In this document: one piece after another, positions 17,724-26,490 of the stretch
Numbering within the stretch: position 1 is the stretch's first letter
Layout: each line of letters begins with the position of its first letter
Assembly: GCA_020636255.1 (NCBI GenBank)
Contig: JACJYE010000008.1
Location: 248,001 to 312,000, forward strand
Reading direction: 5' to 3'
From: Lewinellaceae bacterium
GTDB taxonomy: Bacteria > Bacteroidota > Bacteroidia > Chitinophagales > Saprospiraceae
DNA: 64,000 nucleotides
Translations under genes and position numbers: made by a program
Notes under the pieces: model-generated
Told to the model about the DNA's origin: nothing
Databases searched by the model: none
The model's input: the letters and a program-made list of their open reading frames with translations, nothing else

Positions 17724-18872
17724 ATGATCCGTACCTTGAGAGTATTCACGTTTCACCTGCCGAGTTTATCGGTAGGCCTTACCTTCATGACATTAAGCAT
17801 ACTTTTCGGGAGCTGGCTCGCCCGGCTGCCTGAAGTACAGGCGGGCCTCGGCCTCAGCGAGGGCCAGTTAGGGCTTGCCCTTTTAGGGCTTCCCCTTGGC
17901 GCGCTGACCATCACGCCTTTGGCAGGCTGGCTGATCGGCCGCCTGTCGGCGGGCAGGGCCATGATGCTGGCTACGTTAGCTTTCTGTGCGCTGATCCCGC
18001 TCCCTTCCTTTGCCACCAGCCAGTGGGGGCTGATGGGCGCCCTGTATATTGTAGGCCTGGCCAACAGCCTTATGAATGTTTCGATGAATGCAGCGGCCGC
18101 CGCTGTAGAGTCCCACTACCGCCTGGCCATCATGTCGGCCTGCCACGGCATGTTCAGCCTGGGCGCCATGATCGGCGCCGGAAGCTCGGGGCTGATCGCT
18201 GCGGCCGGCATCCCTCTACAGGGGCACCTTATCGGGCTTGCCCTGCTGATGGTAGGCCTCCAGCTGCTGCTGCGCCCGATAATAGCTACAATCCCTCACA
18301 GCAGTAAGGGCGGTTCGGGCTTTACCATACCCCCAAAGTCCATCTGGGGACTGGCCCTGGTCGGGTTCTGCATTATGATCGGGGAAGGGGCCGTTGCCGA
18401 CTGGAGCGCCATATACCTGCGCAATGTCCTGCAGTCGGGCCCCTTTGTGGCCAGCCTTGGGTTTGCGGGCTTCTCGCTGGCCATGGCCCTGGGCCGTTTT
18501 GCAGGCGACAGCATCCGCCAGGCGCTGGGCAATGGGCGTACTGTGGTTGCCGGTAGCTTACTGGGGGCAACCGGCCTGTGCACGGCCGTGCTGATCCCAC
18601 ATCCTGTGGCAGCCGTACTGGGCTTTACCATCGTTGGCATAGGTTTTTCCACAGTGGTGCCTTTGCTGTTCAGCGCCGCCGCGCGGACACCGGGTGTAGC
18701 GCCGGGCACAGGCATAGCGGCCGTAGCCAGCTCAGGCATCGTGGGCTTCCTGATCGGCCCGCCCCTCATCGGTTTTATCGGAGAACATTACGGGCTGGGC
18801 TTCGGCCTGGGTTTTGTGGCCGTGCTGGCGCTTATGTCGGCAGGCGTGGTAAGGGCTAACAGGAACCTGTAG
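17724..18872 (+). CDS. MFS transporter
   Basis: About 382 residues from the ATG at 17724; the upstream in-frame extension to 17619 overlaps a terminator hairpin and is not membrane-like. About 12 hydrophobic segments alternate with short loops, beginning GLTFMTLSILFGSWLARLPE, with the cytoplasmic loop motif GWLIGRLSAGRAMM after the second or third helix, matching the G-x-x-x-D/G-R/K-x-G-R pattern of the major facilitator superfamily. It resembles the sugar-type YbjJ/FucP-like branch. The substrate is unknown. The AraC regulator on the left is the obvious candidate for control. Confidence 0.9.
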   Translation: MIRTLRVFTFHLPSLSVGLTFMTLSILFGSWLARLPEVQAGLGLSEGQLGLALLGLPLGALTITPLAGWLIGRLSAGRAMMLATLAFCALIPLPSFATSQWGLMGALYIVGLANSLMNVSMNAAAAAVESHYRLAIMSACHGMFSLGAMIGAGSSGLIAAAGIPLQGHLIGLALLMVGLQLLLRPIIATIPHSSKGGSGFTIPPKSIWGLALVGFCIMIGEGAVADWSAIYLRNVLQSGPFVASLGFAGFSLAMALGRFAGDSIRQALGNGRTVVAGSLLGATGLCTAVLIPHPVAAVLGFTIVGIGFSTVVPLLFSAAARTPGVAPGTGIAAVASSGIVGFLIGPPLIGFIGEHYGLGFGLGFVAVLALMSAGVVRANRNL

Positions 18873-18878
18873 GGTTTC

Positions 18879-18970
18879 CATGGCTTCACGGTTTCATGGT
18901 TTCATTGTCCTATGGCTACTAACACTAACACAACCATGAGACAATGAGGCCATGAAACCGTGAGGCTATG
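18879..18970. repeat. 31-bp imperfect inverted repeat between convergent genes
   Basis: Left arm 18879-18909 and right arm 18940-18970 pair over 31 bases with about four mismatches, around a 30-base loop. The arms are built of repeats of TTCATGG and TTCACGG. It starts 7 bases after the MFS stop and ends 15 bases before the EF-G stop, so it may act as a bidirectional terminator or mRNA 3'-end stabiliser. Confidence 0.65.
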
Positions 18971-18985
18971 AAGCTATACCCCGGA

Positions 18986-21115
18986 TCAGGCCTCTGCTGC
19001 TTCCGTTTCGTATTCTTCCATCAGGCGCACCTGGATGTCATGTGGCACAGGGCTGTATTCCGCAAATTCCTGGTGGAATTTGGCGCGCCCCTGCGACAGT
19101 GAACGCAAGGTAGAGGAATACTGATAGAGTTCCGCGAGTGGCGCCTTGGCGGTGATCTTCTGGTAATGCCCCTCGGCCCCCATACCCAGGATGATCGCCC
19201 GGCGCGTCTGCAGGTCGCCCATGATATCGCCCATGACTTCATCGGAACAGAGGATATCGAGGGTGTAGATGGGTTCCATGATCTGGGGTGCGGACTCTTT
19301 GAAGGCCTGCTTGAAGGCCTGGGTAGAGGCCAGCATGAAGGCCATATCGTTGGAGTCGACCGGGTGCATCTTGCCGTCGAAGATACAGACGCGGATATCC
19401 TGGCAATAGGAACCGGTGAGGGGCCCTTCTTCCATTTTGGAGAGGATACCCTTTTTGATGGCGTTGGAGTATTTGGCGTCGATAGAACCGCCGACGATAC
19501 ACCAGTAGAAGGCGAGTTTGCCGCCCCAGGGCAGTTCTTCAATCTCCTTATTGCGCGTGGTCAGGCCGTGGGGGTCAGGCATACCGTCAGAATAAGGCTC
19601 TATACGCATGTGTACTTCGGCGAACTGGCCGGCGCCACCGGTCTGCTTTTTATGGCGATACATGGTATTCGCTTCGCGAGTGATCGTTTCGCGGTATGAA
19701 ATGCGGGGCTTCAGGAATTCCATCGAAACCCCGTAGTTGGACTCAATGCGGTGTTTGATCAACTCCAGGTGCAGCTGCCCCTGCCCGTGCAACAGCGTTT
19801 GTTTCAGGGCCTTGGACTGTTCGACCAGCAGGGTGGGGTCTTCCTCAGCGATGATGTGCAGGGCTTTCATCAGTTTCTCCATATCGCCCTTGCTTGGAGG
19901 GCTGACGGCCACGCGAATGCGGGGTTCCGGAAAATCCATCAGCCTGATCTTCCGGTCGACACCTTTGACATTCAGCGTATTATTCGTGTGCGAGTTCTTG
20001 AGCTTTACGGCCACGCCGATATCGCCGGCCTTGATCTGGTTGACCTGTTCCCGGTTCTTGCCTTCAGCCATGAAGATCTGGCCAAAGCGTTCGGAACCCC
20101 TGTTCTTGGCATTGATCAGTTCATCGCCGTTGTTGAGGGTGCCGGAAAAGACCTTGAAATAGTTGACGCTACCCACCTGAGGTTCCGAGATCGTTTTGTA
20201 GATAAAAATGGTCGTCTGGCCATCGCTGTCACAGGGCAGGGTTTCCTCCGTGCCATCCAGGCGGGCTGCCTGGCGGTCGGCAGGCGAAGGGCAGATATCA
20301 TTGATAAAGCCCATGATGCGGCCGCTGCCCATATTCTGTGTAGCCGAGCAGCAGAACACGGGGAATATCTGCTGGTGGGCAATGGCGATGCGCAGCCCTT
20401 CCGTCAGTTCCTCCTCGGTCAGCGAGCCTTCTTCGAAGAACTTCTCCATCAGGCCTTCGTCGTTTTCCGCAGCAGCTTCCACCAGCGCGTTGTGCATCTC
20501 CTGCGCCCGCTCCATCTCCGATGCGGGGATGTCTTCTTTTTCGGGCTTGCCGCCGTCGGAAGGGAAGACATACATCACCATGCGCAGCGCGTCGATGATG
20601 GAATTGAAACCGGCGCCTGTATAGTAAGGGAATTGTACGGGAATGATATTATGGCCAAAGCGGTTTTTTGCCTGCTCGAGGGTGGCCTCAAAGTCCGCCT
20701 TTTCGTGGTCCATCTGGTTGATGACGAACAAAGCGGGGGTTTCGAACTTTTCGACATACTCCCAGATGAGCTCTGTACCTACTTCGACGCCGTTCTTGGC
20801 GTTGAGCAGCATAACGGCCGTATCGGCCACCTTTAGGGCGGAAACCACCTCACCGATAAAATCATCAAAGCCCGGAGTATCGATGATATTGATCTTGGAA
20901 TCTTTCCATTCTGCATGCATCAGGGCGCTGAAAATAGAGCTACCGCGTTCGCGTTCCAAGTCCGTATAGTCGGATTGCGTATTTCCTTCCTCTACGGTTC
21001 CCCGGCGGGTGATATCTCCTGCCTCAAAAAGCATGCACTCTGAAAAGGTCGTCTTGCCACAACCGGGATGCCCAAGGAGAGCAACGTTTCTAATGTTTTT
21101 GGTTTCAAAGCTCAT
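18986..21115 (-). CDS. Elongation factor G paralogue (EF-G-like GTPase)
   Basis: 709 residues with EF-G domains I-V. GTPase motifs: P-loop GHPGCGKT at 15-22, DTPGFDDF (G3), and NQMD in place of the canonical NKxD (G4). Domain IV begins near RISYRETI and contains a QTGGAGQFAEVHMRIEP stretch; the tail RRAIILGMGAEGHYQKITAKAPLAELYQYSSTLRSLSQGRA is domain V. The protein lacks the usual GSTVTD-type spacing of the main translational EF-G, and no rpsL/rpsG/tuf neighbours are present, so it is probably the secondary EF-G (fusA2-like) of Bacteroidota, whose role in translocation or ribosome recycling is not settled. An acidic C-terminus ends the protein. Confidence 0.9.
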   Translation of the reverse strand: MSFETKNIRNVALLGHPGCGKTTFSECMLFEAGDITRRGTVEEGNTQSDYTDLERERGSSIFSALMHAEWKDSKINIIDTPGFDDFIGEVVSALKVADTAVMLLNAKNGVEVGTELIWEYVEKFETPALFVINQMDHEKADFEATLEQAKNRFGHNIIPVQFPYYTGAGFNSIIDALRMVMYVFPSDGGKPEKEDIPASEMERAQEMHNALVEAAAENDEGLMEKFFEEGSLTEEELTEGLRIAIAHQQIFPVFCCSATQNMGSGRIMGFINDICPSPADRQAARLDGTEETLPCDSDGQTTIFIYKTISEPQVGSVNYFKVFSGTLNNGDELINAKNRGSERFGQIFMAEGKNREQVNQIKAGDIGVAVKLKNSHTNNTLNVKGVDRKIRLMDFPEPRIRVAVSPPSKGDMEKLMKALHIIAEEDPTLLVEQSKALKQTLLHGQGQLHLELIKHRIESNYGVSMEFLKPRISYRETITREANTMYRHKKQTGGAGQFAEVHMRIEPYSDGMPDPHGLTTRNKEIEELPWGGKLAFYWCIVGGSIDAKYSNAIKKGILSKMEEGPLTGSYCQDIRVCIFDGKMHPVDSNDMAFMLASTQAFKQAFKESAPQIMEPIYTLDILCSDEVMGDIMGDLQTRRAIILGMGAEGHYQKITAKAPLAELYQYSSTLRSLSQGRAKFHQEFAEYSPVPHDIQVRLMEEYETEAAEA

Positions 21116-21327
21116 ATGGCCTATTTTTTTTGAAGATGATTAGTAAACGCCGGAATGAAGCACGCCCGGAGGGAGGGGAGATGATCATCATTGCTAGCCT
21201 GCTGCCTGTTTTACAGGAGCCAAACGCATTCAAATCTACGCTCCGAAGGCCCTTTTCCTGCGGGGATTGAAAATAGGAAAATAATGATAAAGCCCAAAGG
21301 TTGGGCTGATTTTTTCGCGCCTTTAAA

Positions 21328-21352
21328 TAGTGTTCAAAAAATAAGTTCTCCT
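21328..21352 (-). repeat. 25-bp repeat A, probable insertion-sequence scar
   Basis: This 25-base string matches 30348-30372 with a single mismatch (T versus C at the sixth base). On the minus strand both read as codons G-E-L-I-F followed by a stop, and here the minus frame continues upstream as KLEGKPLHKISIGELIF, which resembles a transposase C-terminus. It is best explained as the end of a decayed insertion sequence. The remainder of the 375-base gap 21116-21490 holds no gene. Confidence 0.45.
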
Positions 21353-21490
21353 ATGGAGATTTTGTGAAGTGGCTTGCCTTCCAGCTTTTCTAAAGCTTCC
21401 AGCCTGCGCCACCGGCCGCCGGAGTATGCATATCTCCGGTTCCACGCACATACAACCAAAAAGCCAAAAACGTATCTTAGCTTTAAAAAC

Positions 21491-22348
21491 ATGGCCAAAT
21501 ATTGTAGCCTCAACGGCGACATACTCCCACTCAGCGAAGCTGGCCTCGGCCTCACCGACCTCGCCATTCTCCGTGGCTACGGCATTTTCGACTACTTTCT
21601 CTTCAAATACGGGCAGCCTTTACTGGAAACGGCATATTTCAGCCGCTTTTTCGCATCGGCGGAAAAGATGAACCTGGCGGTGCCGCTGAGCAAGGCGAAA
21701 CTCAGCAGCCATCTCAGAGCGCTCATTGCCGCCAACGGACAAACCCAGGGAGCCATACGCCTGGTCCTCACCGGCGGATACTCCCCGGACGGCTATTCGC
21801 CGGGCGAAGCCAACCTCATTGTGCTGATCCACCCCTACCCCAACCTGCCGGAAGCCTACTTTCAGGATGGCGTAGGCCTTATCACCCATAACTACCAGCG
21901 CGAATGGCCCGAGATCAAGACCATCAACTATCTGTCCGGCATTAAACTGCTGCCGCAGATCAGGCAGGCAAACGCACTGGAAGTCCTCTACCACGCCAAC
22001 GGCATCCTGCTGGAGGCCGTGCGCTCCAATATTTTCCTCATTTCCGATAAAGAGGAGCTCATCACCCCGCATGCCAATATACTCTATGGCGTCACCCGCC
22101 GCTCAGTGCTGGATATCGCAGAAGGCCAGCTGCCCATTATCGAGCGGGAAGTGCGCCTGGAAGAGCTGTTCCGGGCCCGGGAGGCCTTCATCACCGGCAC
22201 CAATAAAAGCGTAATGCCCATCGTCTGGGCCGATAACCACACCATCGGCAACGGCAAAGTGGGGCCCTGGGCCCGGAAGTTCCGGGAAGCGCTGGAGGCT
22301 TACCGGGAAGCGGACTACAAGGCCGGAGAACGGCATCAGCGGCCCTGA
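21491..22348 (+). CDS. Class IV (PLP-dependent) aminotransferase
   Basis: About 285 residues from the ATG at 21491; the in-frame extension to 21374 runs through the repeat-scar region and is not conserved-looking. Features of fold-type IV aminotransferases (branched-chain aminotransferase, D-amino-acid aminotransferase, ADC lyase): RGYGIFDYFLFKYGQPL near residue 25, the PLP-lysine region EIKTINYLSGIKLLPQIRQA, HANGILLEAVRSNIFLI, and GVTRRSVLDIA followed by EAFITGTNKSVMPI. The substrate is not resolved; a D-amino-acid or branched-chain role are both possible. A TATCTTAG box about 13 bases upstream may be the promoter. The C39 exporter starts 89 bases downstream on the same strand. Confidence 0.9.
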   Translation: MAKYCSLNGDILPLSEAGLGLTDLAILRGYGIFDYFLFKYGQPLLETAYFSRFFASAEKMNLAVPLSKAKLSSHLRALIAANGQTQGAIRLVLTGGYSPDGYSPGEANLIVLIHPYPNLPEAYFQDGVGLITHNYQREWPEIKTINYLSGIKLLPQIRQANALEVLYHANGILLEAVRSNIFLISDKEELITPHANILYGVTRRSVLDIAEGQLPIIEREVRLEELFRAREAFITGTNKSVMPIVWADNHTIGNGKVGPWARKFREALEAYREADYKAGERHQRP

Positions 22349-22437
22349 ACCCACGACAATGGGTATCCTGGCCGCAAATCCCTGCTTTATTTATTATCTT
22401 TCTGCATTCCTGAACGCATCAACTACCAGCCTCTTTA

Positions 22438-24636
22438 ATGCTCGACAGATTTCCACATTTCTTCCAACTGGACCAGATGGACTGCGGCGCGGCCTGCCTG
22501 CGCATGGTAGCGAAATACTATGGCAGGGATTACGCTCTGCAGTATCTGCGCGAACACAGCTACATCGGCAGGGAGGGTGTCTCACTGCATGGCATTATCG
22601 AAGCGGCTGAACATATCGGCATGCGGGCGCTGTCGGCCAAGCTGCCCTTCAAAAGCGGGCCCAATGGCCAGGCCGCTCTGGTGGATGCCCCCCTACCCTG
22701 TATTGTGCACTGGCGCCAGGAACATTTCCTGGCCGTCTATAGGATCAGCAAAAAATACGTCTGGATATCCGACCCGGCAGCGGGAAAATTCAAGCTGGAT
22801 CACGATACTTTCCGCCAGCACTGGCAGAGCGACGGAGAATACGGCATTGCCCTTTTGCTGGAGCCCACTCCCGAGTTCTACGAAAAGGGTGAGGACACAA
22901 GCAGAAGCGTCAATTATCTTTTCCTCAGAACCTATCTGAAACCCTACAGAAGGTATTTTGTCCAGCTGCTCCTGGGCCTCGTTCTGGCCAGCCTGTTCCA
23001 GCTCATTTTCCCCTTCCTTACCCAGGCGCTGGTCGATGTAGGAATACAAAACCAGAACATCGGTTTCATCTACCTCATCCTGATCGCCCAGTTAATGCTG
23101 TTCCTGGGGCAAACGACAGTCACCGTGATCCAGAACTGGCTGTTGCTGCACATCGGTACCCGCATCAACGTATCCCTGATCTCCGATTTTCTGACAAAAT
23201 TGATGAAGCTCCCTATCGGCTTTTTCGACGCCAAAATGGTGGGCGACCTGCTTCAGCGGATATCCGACCAGAACCGCATCGAATCCTTCCTGACCAACTC
23301 CACCCTCAACTTTATCTTTTCAGCTTTTAACCTGATCGTTCTGGGGCTGGTCCTCCTGATCTACGATGTACGCATCTTCAGCATCTTCCTGATCGCAAGC
23401 ATGCTGTACATCACCTGGGTTCTCATCTTTCTAAGGCGCCGCAAAGAAGTAGATTACCGACGCTTCCATGAGCTGTCGGCCCACCAGTCTACCCTGGTCG
23501 AGCTCATCCAGGGTATGCAGGAGATCAAACTGCAGAACAGTGGCCGCAAGCGGCGCTGGTTGTGGTCAGATATCCAGGCCCGGCTCTTTGGGATCAACCT
23601 GAGGTCGCTGGCCATCGGCCAGTATCAGGACGCCGGGGCTGCTTTCGTTAGCCAGCTCAAAGATATCCTTATCACCTTCCTCTCCGCCAAACTTGTCATT
23701 GACGGTGAAATAACCCTGGGCATGATGCTGGCCGTGCAGTTCATCATCGGCCAACTGAACGTCCCTCTTCAGCAAATGATCATCTTTATCCGCACCGGGC
23801 AGGACGCCAGGCTCAGCCTGGAGCGCTTGTGGGAAGTCCAGCATATGGAAACCGAGGAGGAAGACAGCCCTTCTAAAACCGCCGAACTGCCGCCCGGGAA
23901 CAGGGATATCCGGATAGAAGGCCTGAGTTTCCAGTATAACAAACTGTCAGATATGGTGCTCAACGACATCGGCCTGACTATCCCGGAAGGCAAGGTCACT
24001 GCTATAGTGGGAAGCAGCGGCAGTGGGAAAACGACCCTGATCAAGCTGCTGCTGGGTTTCTACACACCTACTCAGGGCAGTATTAAGGTGGGCAACCAAC
24101 CCCTTGCCAATATTGACAAAACCTTCTGGCGCAACTGTTGTGGGGCCGTCATGCAGGATGGTTTTATTTTCTCGGATACCATTGCCAATAACATAGCGGA
24201 AAGCGATGATACCGTTGACAAACAGCGGCTGGCCCTGTCGGCCGAAATGGCTAACATCCGGGAGTTCGCCGAATCGCTGCCGCTCGGTTATAATACGATG
24301 ATCGGCGCAAAGGGCAACGGCATCAGCCAGGGCCAGCGGCAACGCCTGCTCATCGCTCGTGCCATATACAAAGACCCGGATTTCCTGTTCTTCGACGAAG
24401 CCACCAACGCCCTGGACGCCAATAACGAAAAAACCATTGTCCGTAACCTCGATGAGTTTTTCGAAGGGAGAACGGCCGTAGTGGTCGCACACCGCCTGAG
24501 CACAGTGCGAAATGCCAGCCAGATCGTAGTGCTCGATAAAGGCGAAATTGTGGAAAAAGGCAGCCATAAGGAACTAGTACAGAAGAAGGGGGCTTATTAT
24601 AAGCTGATAAAGGAACAGTTGGAATTGGGAGAATAA
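22438..24636 (+). CDS. Peptidase-C39 ABC transporter (bacteriocin/peptide exporter)
   Basis: 732 residues. N-terminal peptidase C39 domain with catalytic Cys16 (QMDCGAACL), His96 (WRQEHFLAVY) and Asp112 (ISDPAAG); this domain cuts double-glycine leaders. Six transmembrane segments follow (about 170-430). The ATPase domain has Walker A GSSGSGKTT, an unusual signature ISQGQRQR in place of LSGGQ, Walker B FLFFDEATNALD, and H-loop AHRLST. It would export a peptide while removing its leader. The HlyD-type adaptor gene lies 27 bases downstream, so the two form the inner-membrane part of a type I secretion system. No double-glycine precursor gene was recognised nearby. Confidence 0.95.
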   Translation: MLDRFPHFFQLDQMDCGAACLRMVAKYYGRDYALQYLREHSYIGREGVSLHGIIEAAEHIGMRALSAKLPFKSGPNGQAALVDAPLPCIVHWRQEHFLAVYRISKKYVWISDPAAGKFKLDHDTFRQHWQSDGEYGIALLLEPTPEFYEKGEDTSRSVNYLFLRTYLKPYRRYFVQLLLGLVLASLFQLIFPFLTQALVDVGIQNQNIGFIYLILIAQLMLFLGQTTVTVIQNWLLLHIGTRINVSLISDFLTKLMKLPIGFFDAKMVGDLLQRISDQNRIESFLTNSTLNFIFSAFNLIVLGLVLLIYDVRIFSIFLIASMLYITWVLIFLRRRKEVDYRRFHELSAHQSTLVELIQGMQEIKLQNSGRKRRWLWSDIQARLFGINLRSLAIGQYQDAGAAFVSQLKDILITFLSAKLVIDGEITLGMMLAVQFIIGQLNVPLQQMIIFIRTGQDARLSLERLWEVQHMETEEEDSPSKTAELPPGNRDIRIEGLSFQYNKLSDMVLNDIGLTIPEGKVTAIVGSSGSGKTTLIKLLLGFYTPTQGSIKVGNQPLANIDKTFWRNCCGAVMQDGFIFSDTIANNIAESDDTVDKQRLALSAEMANIREFAESLPLGYNTMIGAKGNGISQGQRQRLLIARAIYKDPDFLFFDEATNALDANNEKTIVRNLDEFFEGRTAVVVAHRLSTVRNASQIVVLDKGEIVEKGSHKELVQKKGAYYKLIKEQLELGE

Positions 24637-24663
24637 GGAATCCTCAAAAAATAAAAAGCCATC

Positions 24664-25980
24664 ATGCCCGGCCAACGCCAATATACAGGCAACAGCGCAA
24701 TACCGCCCAACTCGGGGCGCGAGGATATCCGGCGCATCCTCGGTTATCCACCGGGCTGGGCCCTGCGTTGGGGTATCACCGCCGTTTTTGCCACCTTCGC
24801 CCTGTTCCTGGCCATAGCATGGCTGGTCAAATATCCCGACGTCATCCACGCCAGGGTGGTGATCGTAACAGAGCAGCCGCCGGTCCGCGTAATTGCGCGC
24901 AACAGCGGTAAGATCAGCCTGCTGCTGGCTGAAGACGGGCAGCCTGTGGCCGCAGGGCAGGCCATAGCGGTACTGGAAAACCCCGCGGTATGGGAAGATG
25001 TACTGCGGCTGAAAACCCTGATCACCGGCCTGGACAGCATATCCCGGCCCGAAGGCATGTTGGCAGCCACGCTGCCCGAAGGCCTCCGCCTGGGGGAAAT
25101 GCAGAACGCCTACGCGGCCTATCAGCAAGCCGTTCATAGCTTTCAGTTCTTTGAAAGCCAGCAGGGAACCTATGCACGCATTGCTTCACTGGAACAGCAG
25201 GCCCGATACCTGGAGGAGCTGAACACAGCCCTGCAACAGCAGGAACAAACGCTCTCCCGGGAGGCAGATATAGCGAAAAGGAGCCTGGAGCGCAGCCAGG
25301 AACTGTTTGCCACCGGCGCAGTCAGCGAGGAAGGCCTCGAACAATCGGAAGCCAGCTACCTGCAATACCGCCGCCAGCTGGAAGGGCTTCGGCCCCAGTT
25401 GCTGAACAACAAGCTTCGTTCCGAGCAGGCCCGGTCGGAAATCATCAGCCTCAGCCAGGGCCGTTCGTCGGATAGCACGCAAAAATGGCTGGCCTGCCGC
25501 GAACTGTTCAGCCGCCTGAAAAGCGAACTGGCTTCCTGGGAACAGGGGTACCTCGCCAGCAGCCCCATCGCAGGCCGCCTCTCTATGGCCCAGGTGTGGA
25601 GCCCGCAACAGTATGTTCAGGCCGGAACGCCCATAGCCACCATCGTACCCGGAACAGAGGCAGGAGCGCTCGTCGGTAAAGCCGCGCTACCCATCTTCAA
25701 CTCCGGAAAAATAAAACCAGGTATGCGCGCCAACATCCGGCTGGACGGTTACCCCTATCAGGAATACGGCGTCGTGCGCGGCCAGGTAAAACACATTTCC
25801 CCGGTACCGGAGCAGAACACCTACCTGCTGGAACTTACCCTGCCCGACAGCCTCACTACTTCCTACAACTACAGCATCCCCTTCAGCCAGGAGCTGGCAG
25901 GCCAGGCGCATATCATTACCGCAGACAAAAGGGTGCTGGAAAGGGTCTTCGAGCAGTTGATACGCCTCACCACCCCGTAA
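24664..25980 (+). CDS. HlyD-family membrane-fusion protein
   Basis: 438 residues: a short cytoplasmic N-terminus, one transmembrane helix (TAVFATFALFLAIAWLVKYP), a split biotinyl-lipoyl/barrel region (PPVRVIARNSGKISLLLAED and, after the hairpin, SPIAGRLSMAQVWSPQQYVQ), and a long coiled-coil hairpin between about residues 155 and 275. It bridges the C39 ABC exporter upstream to an outer-membrane channel. No TolC-like gene is present in the window. Its stop codon lies inside the first copy of a 43-bp tandem repeat, so the last few codons are part of the repeat region. Confidence 0.93.
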   Translation: MPGQRQYTGNSAIPPNSGREDIRRILGYPPGWALRWGITAVFATFALFLAIAWLVKYPDVIHARVVIVTEQPPVRVIARNSGKISLLLAEDGQPVAAGQAIAVLENPAVWEDVLRLKTLITGLDSISRPEGMLAATLPEGLRLGEMQNAYAAYQQAVHSFQFFESQQGTYARIASLEQQARYLEELNTALQQQEQTLSREADIAKRSLERSQELFATGAVSEEGLEQSEASYLQYRRQLEGLRPQLLNNKLRSEQARSEIISLSQGRSSDSTQKWLACRELFSRLKSELASWEQGYLASSPIAGRLSMAQVWSPQQYVQAGTPIATIVPGTEAGALVGKAALPIFNSGKIKPGMRANIRLDGYPYQEYGVVRGQVKHISPVPEQNTYLLELTLPDSLTTSYNYSIPFSQELAGQAHIITADKRVLERVFEQLIRLTTP

Positions 25981-26098
25981 GCAGCAAATTTATTTGCCCG
26001 CTTCACCCCATGCCCCCTCGTAAGCAGCAAATTTATTTGCCCGCTTCACCCCATGCCCCCCCGTAAGCAGCAAATTTATTTGCCCGCTTACTTCCCCT
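25976..26098. repeat. 43-bp tandem repeat with internal palindrome, three units
   Basis: Units begin at 25976, 26019 and 26062, a period of 43 bases. Each carries the palindrome AAGCAGCAAAT TTATTTGCCCGCTT, whose arms pair as AAGC-x-x-CAAAT. There are no unique spacers, so it is not a CRISPR. The first unit contains the HlyD stop codon. A single further copy lies at 27352-27403 on the far side of the transposase gene. Confidence 0.85.
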
Positions 26099-26112
26099 GC
26101 CCATTATACCCC

Positions 26113-26222
26113 GTTTGGAAACCGCGAAAAGCGTCAATTATTGGTGAAACAAGGCGCCTTTTGAAGAGCGCACCCAAAGTTACGGTCAAAGTAACTATTC
26201 AGCATGCGGCCTTCAAACAAGC
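26113..26222. repeat. Dispersed palindromic repeat, long form (copy next to the RAYT)
   Basis: Bounded by GTTTGGAAACCGCGAAAAGC at the left and CTTCAAACAAGC at the right. Its core (AAGCGTCAATT, then AAGGCGCCTTTTGAAG, then CGCACCCAAAGTTACGG) is the same as in 54648-54809 with scattered differences. The right part carries GTAACTATTCAGCATGCGGC, shared with the 42090-42240 element. Confidence 0.7.
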
Positions 26223-26227
26223 CCATA

Positions 26228-26385
26228 GGGGCCGGAGAAGAATAACTTCCCCATTTGATATGGCTCTTTTCCCGCCAGGCTGCGTTGCTCGTCGGTCAGG
26301 TAGCTCCGGCTATCTTCCCTCCTCGCGCCTCGCCTGGCGAAAAAATAGCTCGCCTGAACTGAGAAACTTATTTTTCTCCGGCCCC
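26228..26385. repeat. 158-bp element with 21-bp inverted ends
   Basis: Ends 26228-26248 (GGGGCCGGAGAAGAATAACTT) and 26365-26385 are reverse complements with two mismatches. The interior has no ORF. It looks like a small non-autonomous element or a long mRNA hairpin just upstream of the transposase gene. Confidence 0.6.
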
Positions 26386-26490
26386 TTAAGCATAAAAAAA
26401 ATTCACCAATTCTCTCTCCGCATTTTTTTTGCAGTGTGAACAACTAATTTGGGCAGTAAAGCCCCCATCAACCTATTCATTCTAATTGCC

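Noticed and set aside
19751..20836. 361-codon open frame on the plus strand
   Set aside because: Antisense to the EF-G paralogue, which has all its family motifs; the plus frame has none.
21334..21567. 77-codon ORF on the minus strand
   Set aside because: Overlaps the start of the aminotransferase gene; only its tail looks protein-like and is better explained as the scar of an insertion sequence.
25976..26098. Possible CRISPR array from regularly spaced repeats
   Set aside because: The 43-base units are directly adjacent without unique spacers, only three units exist and no cas gene is near.
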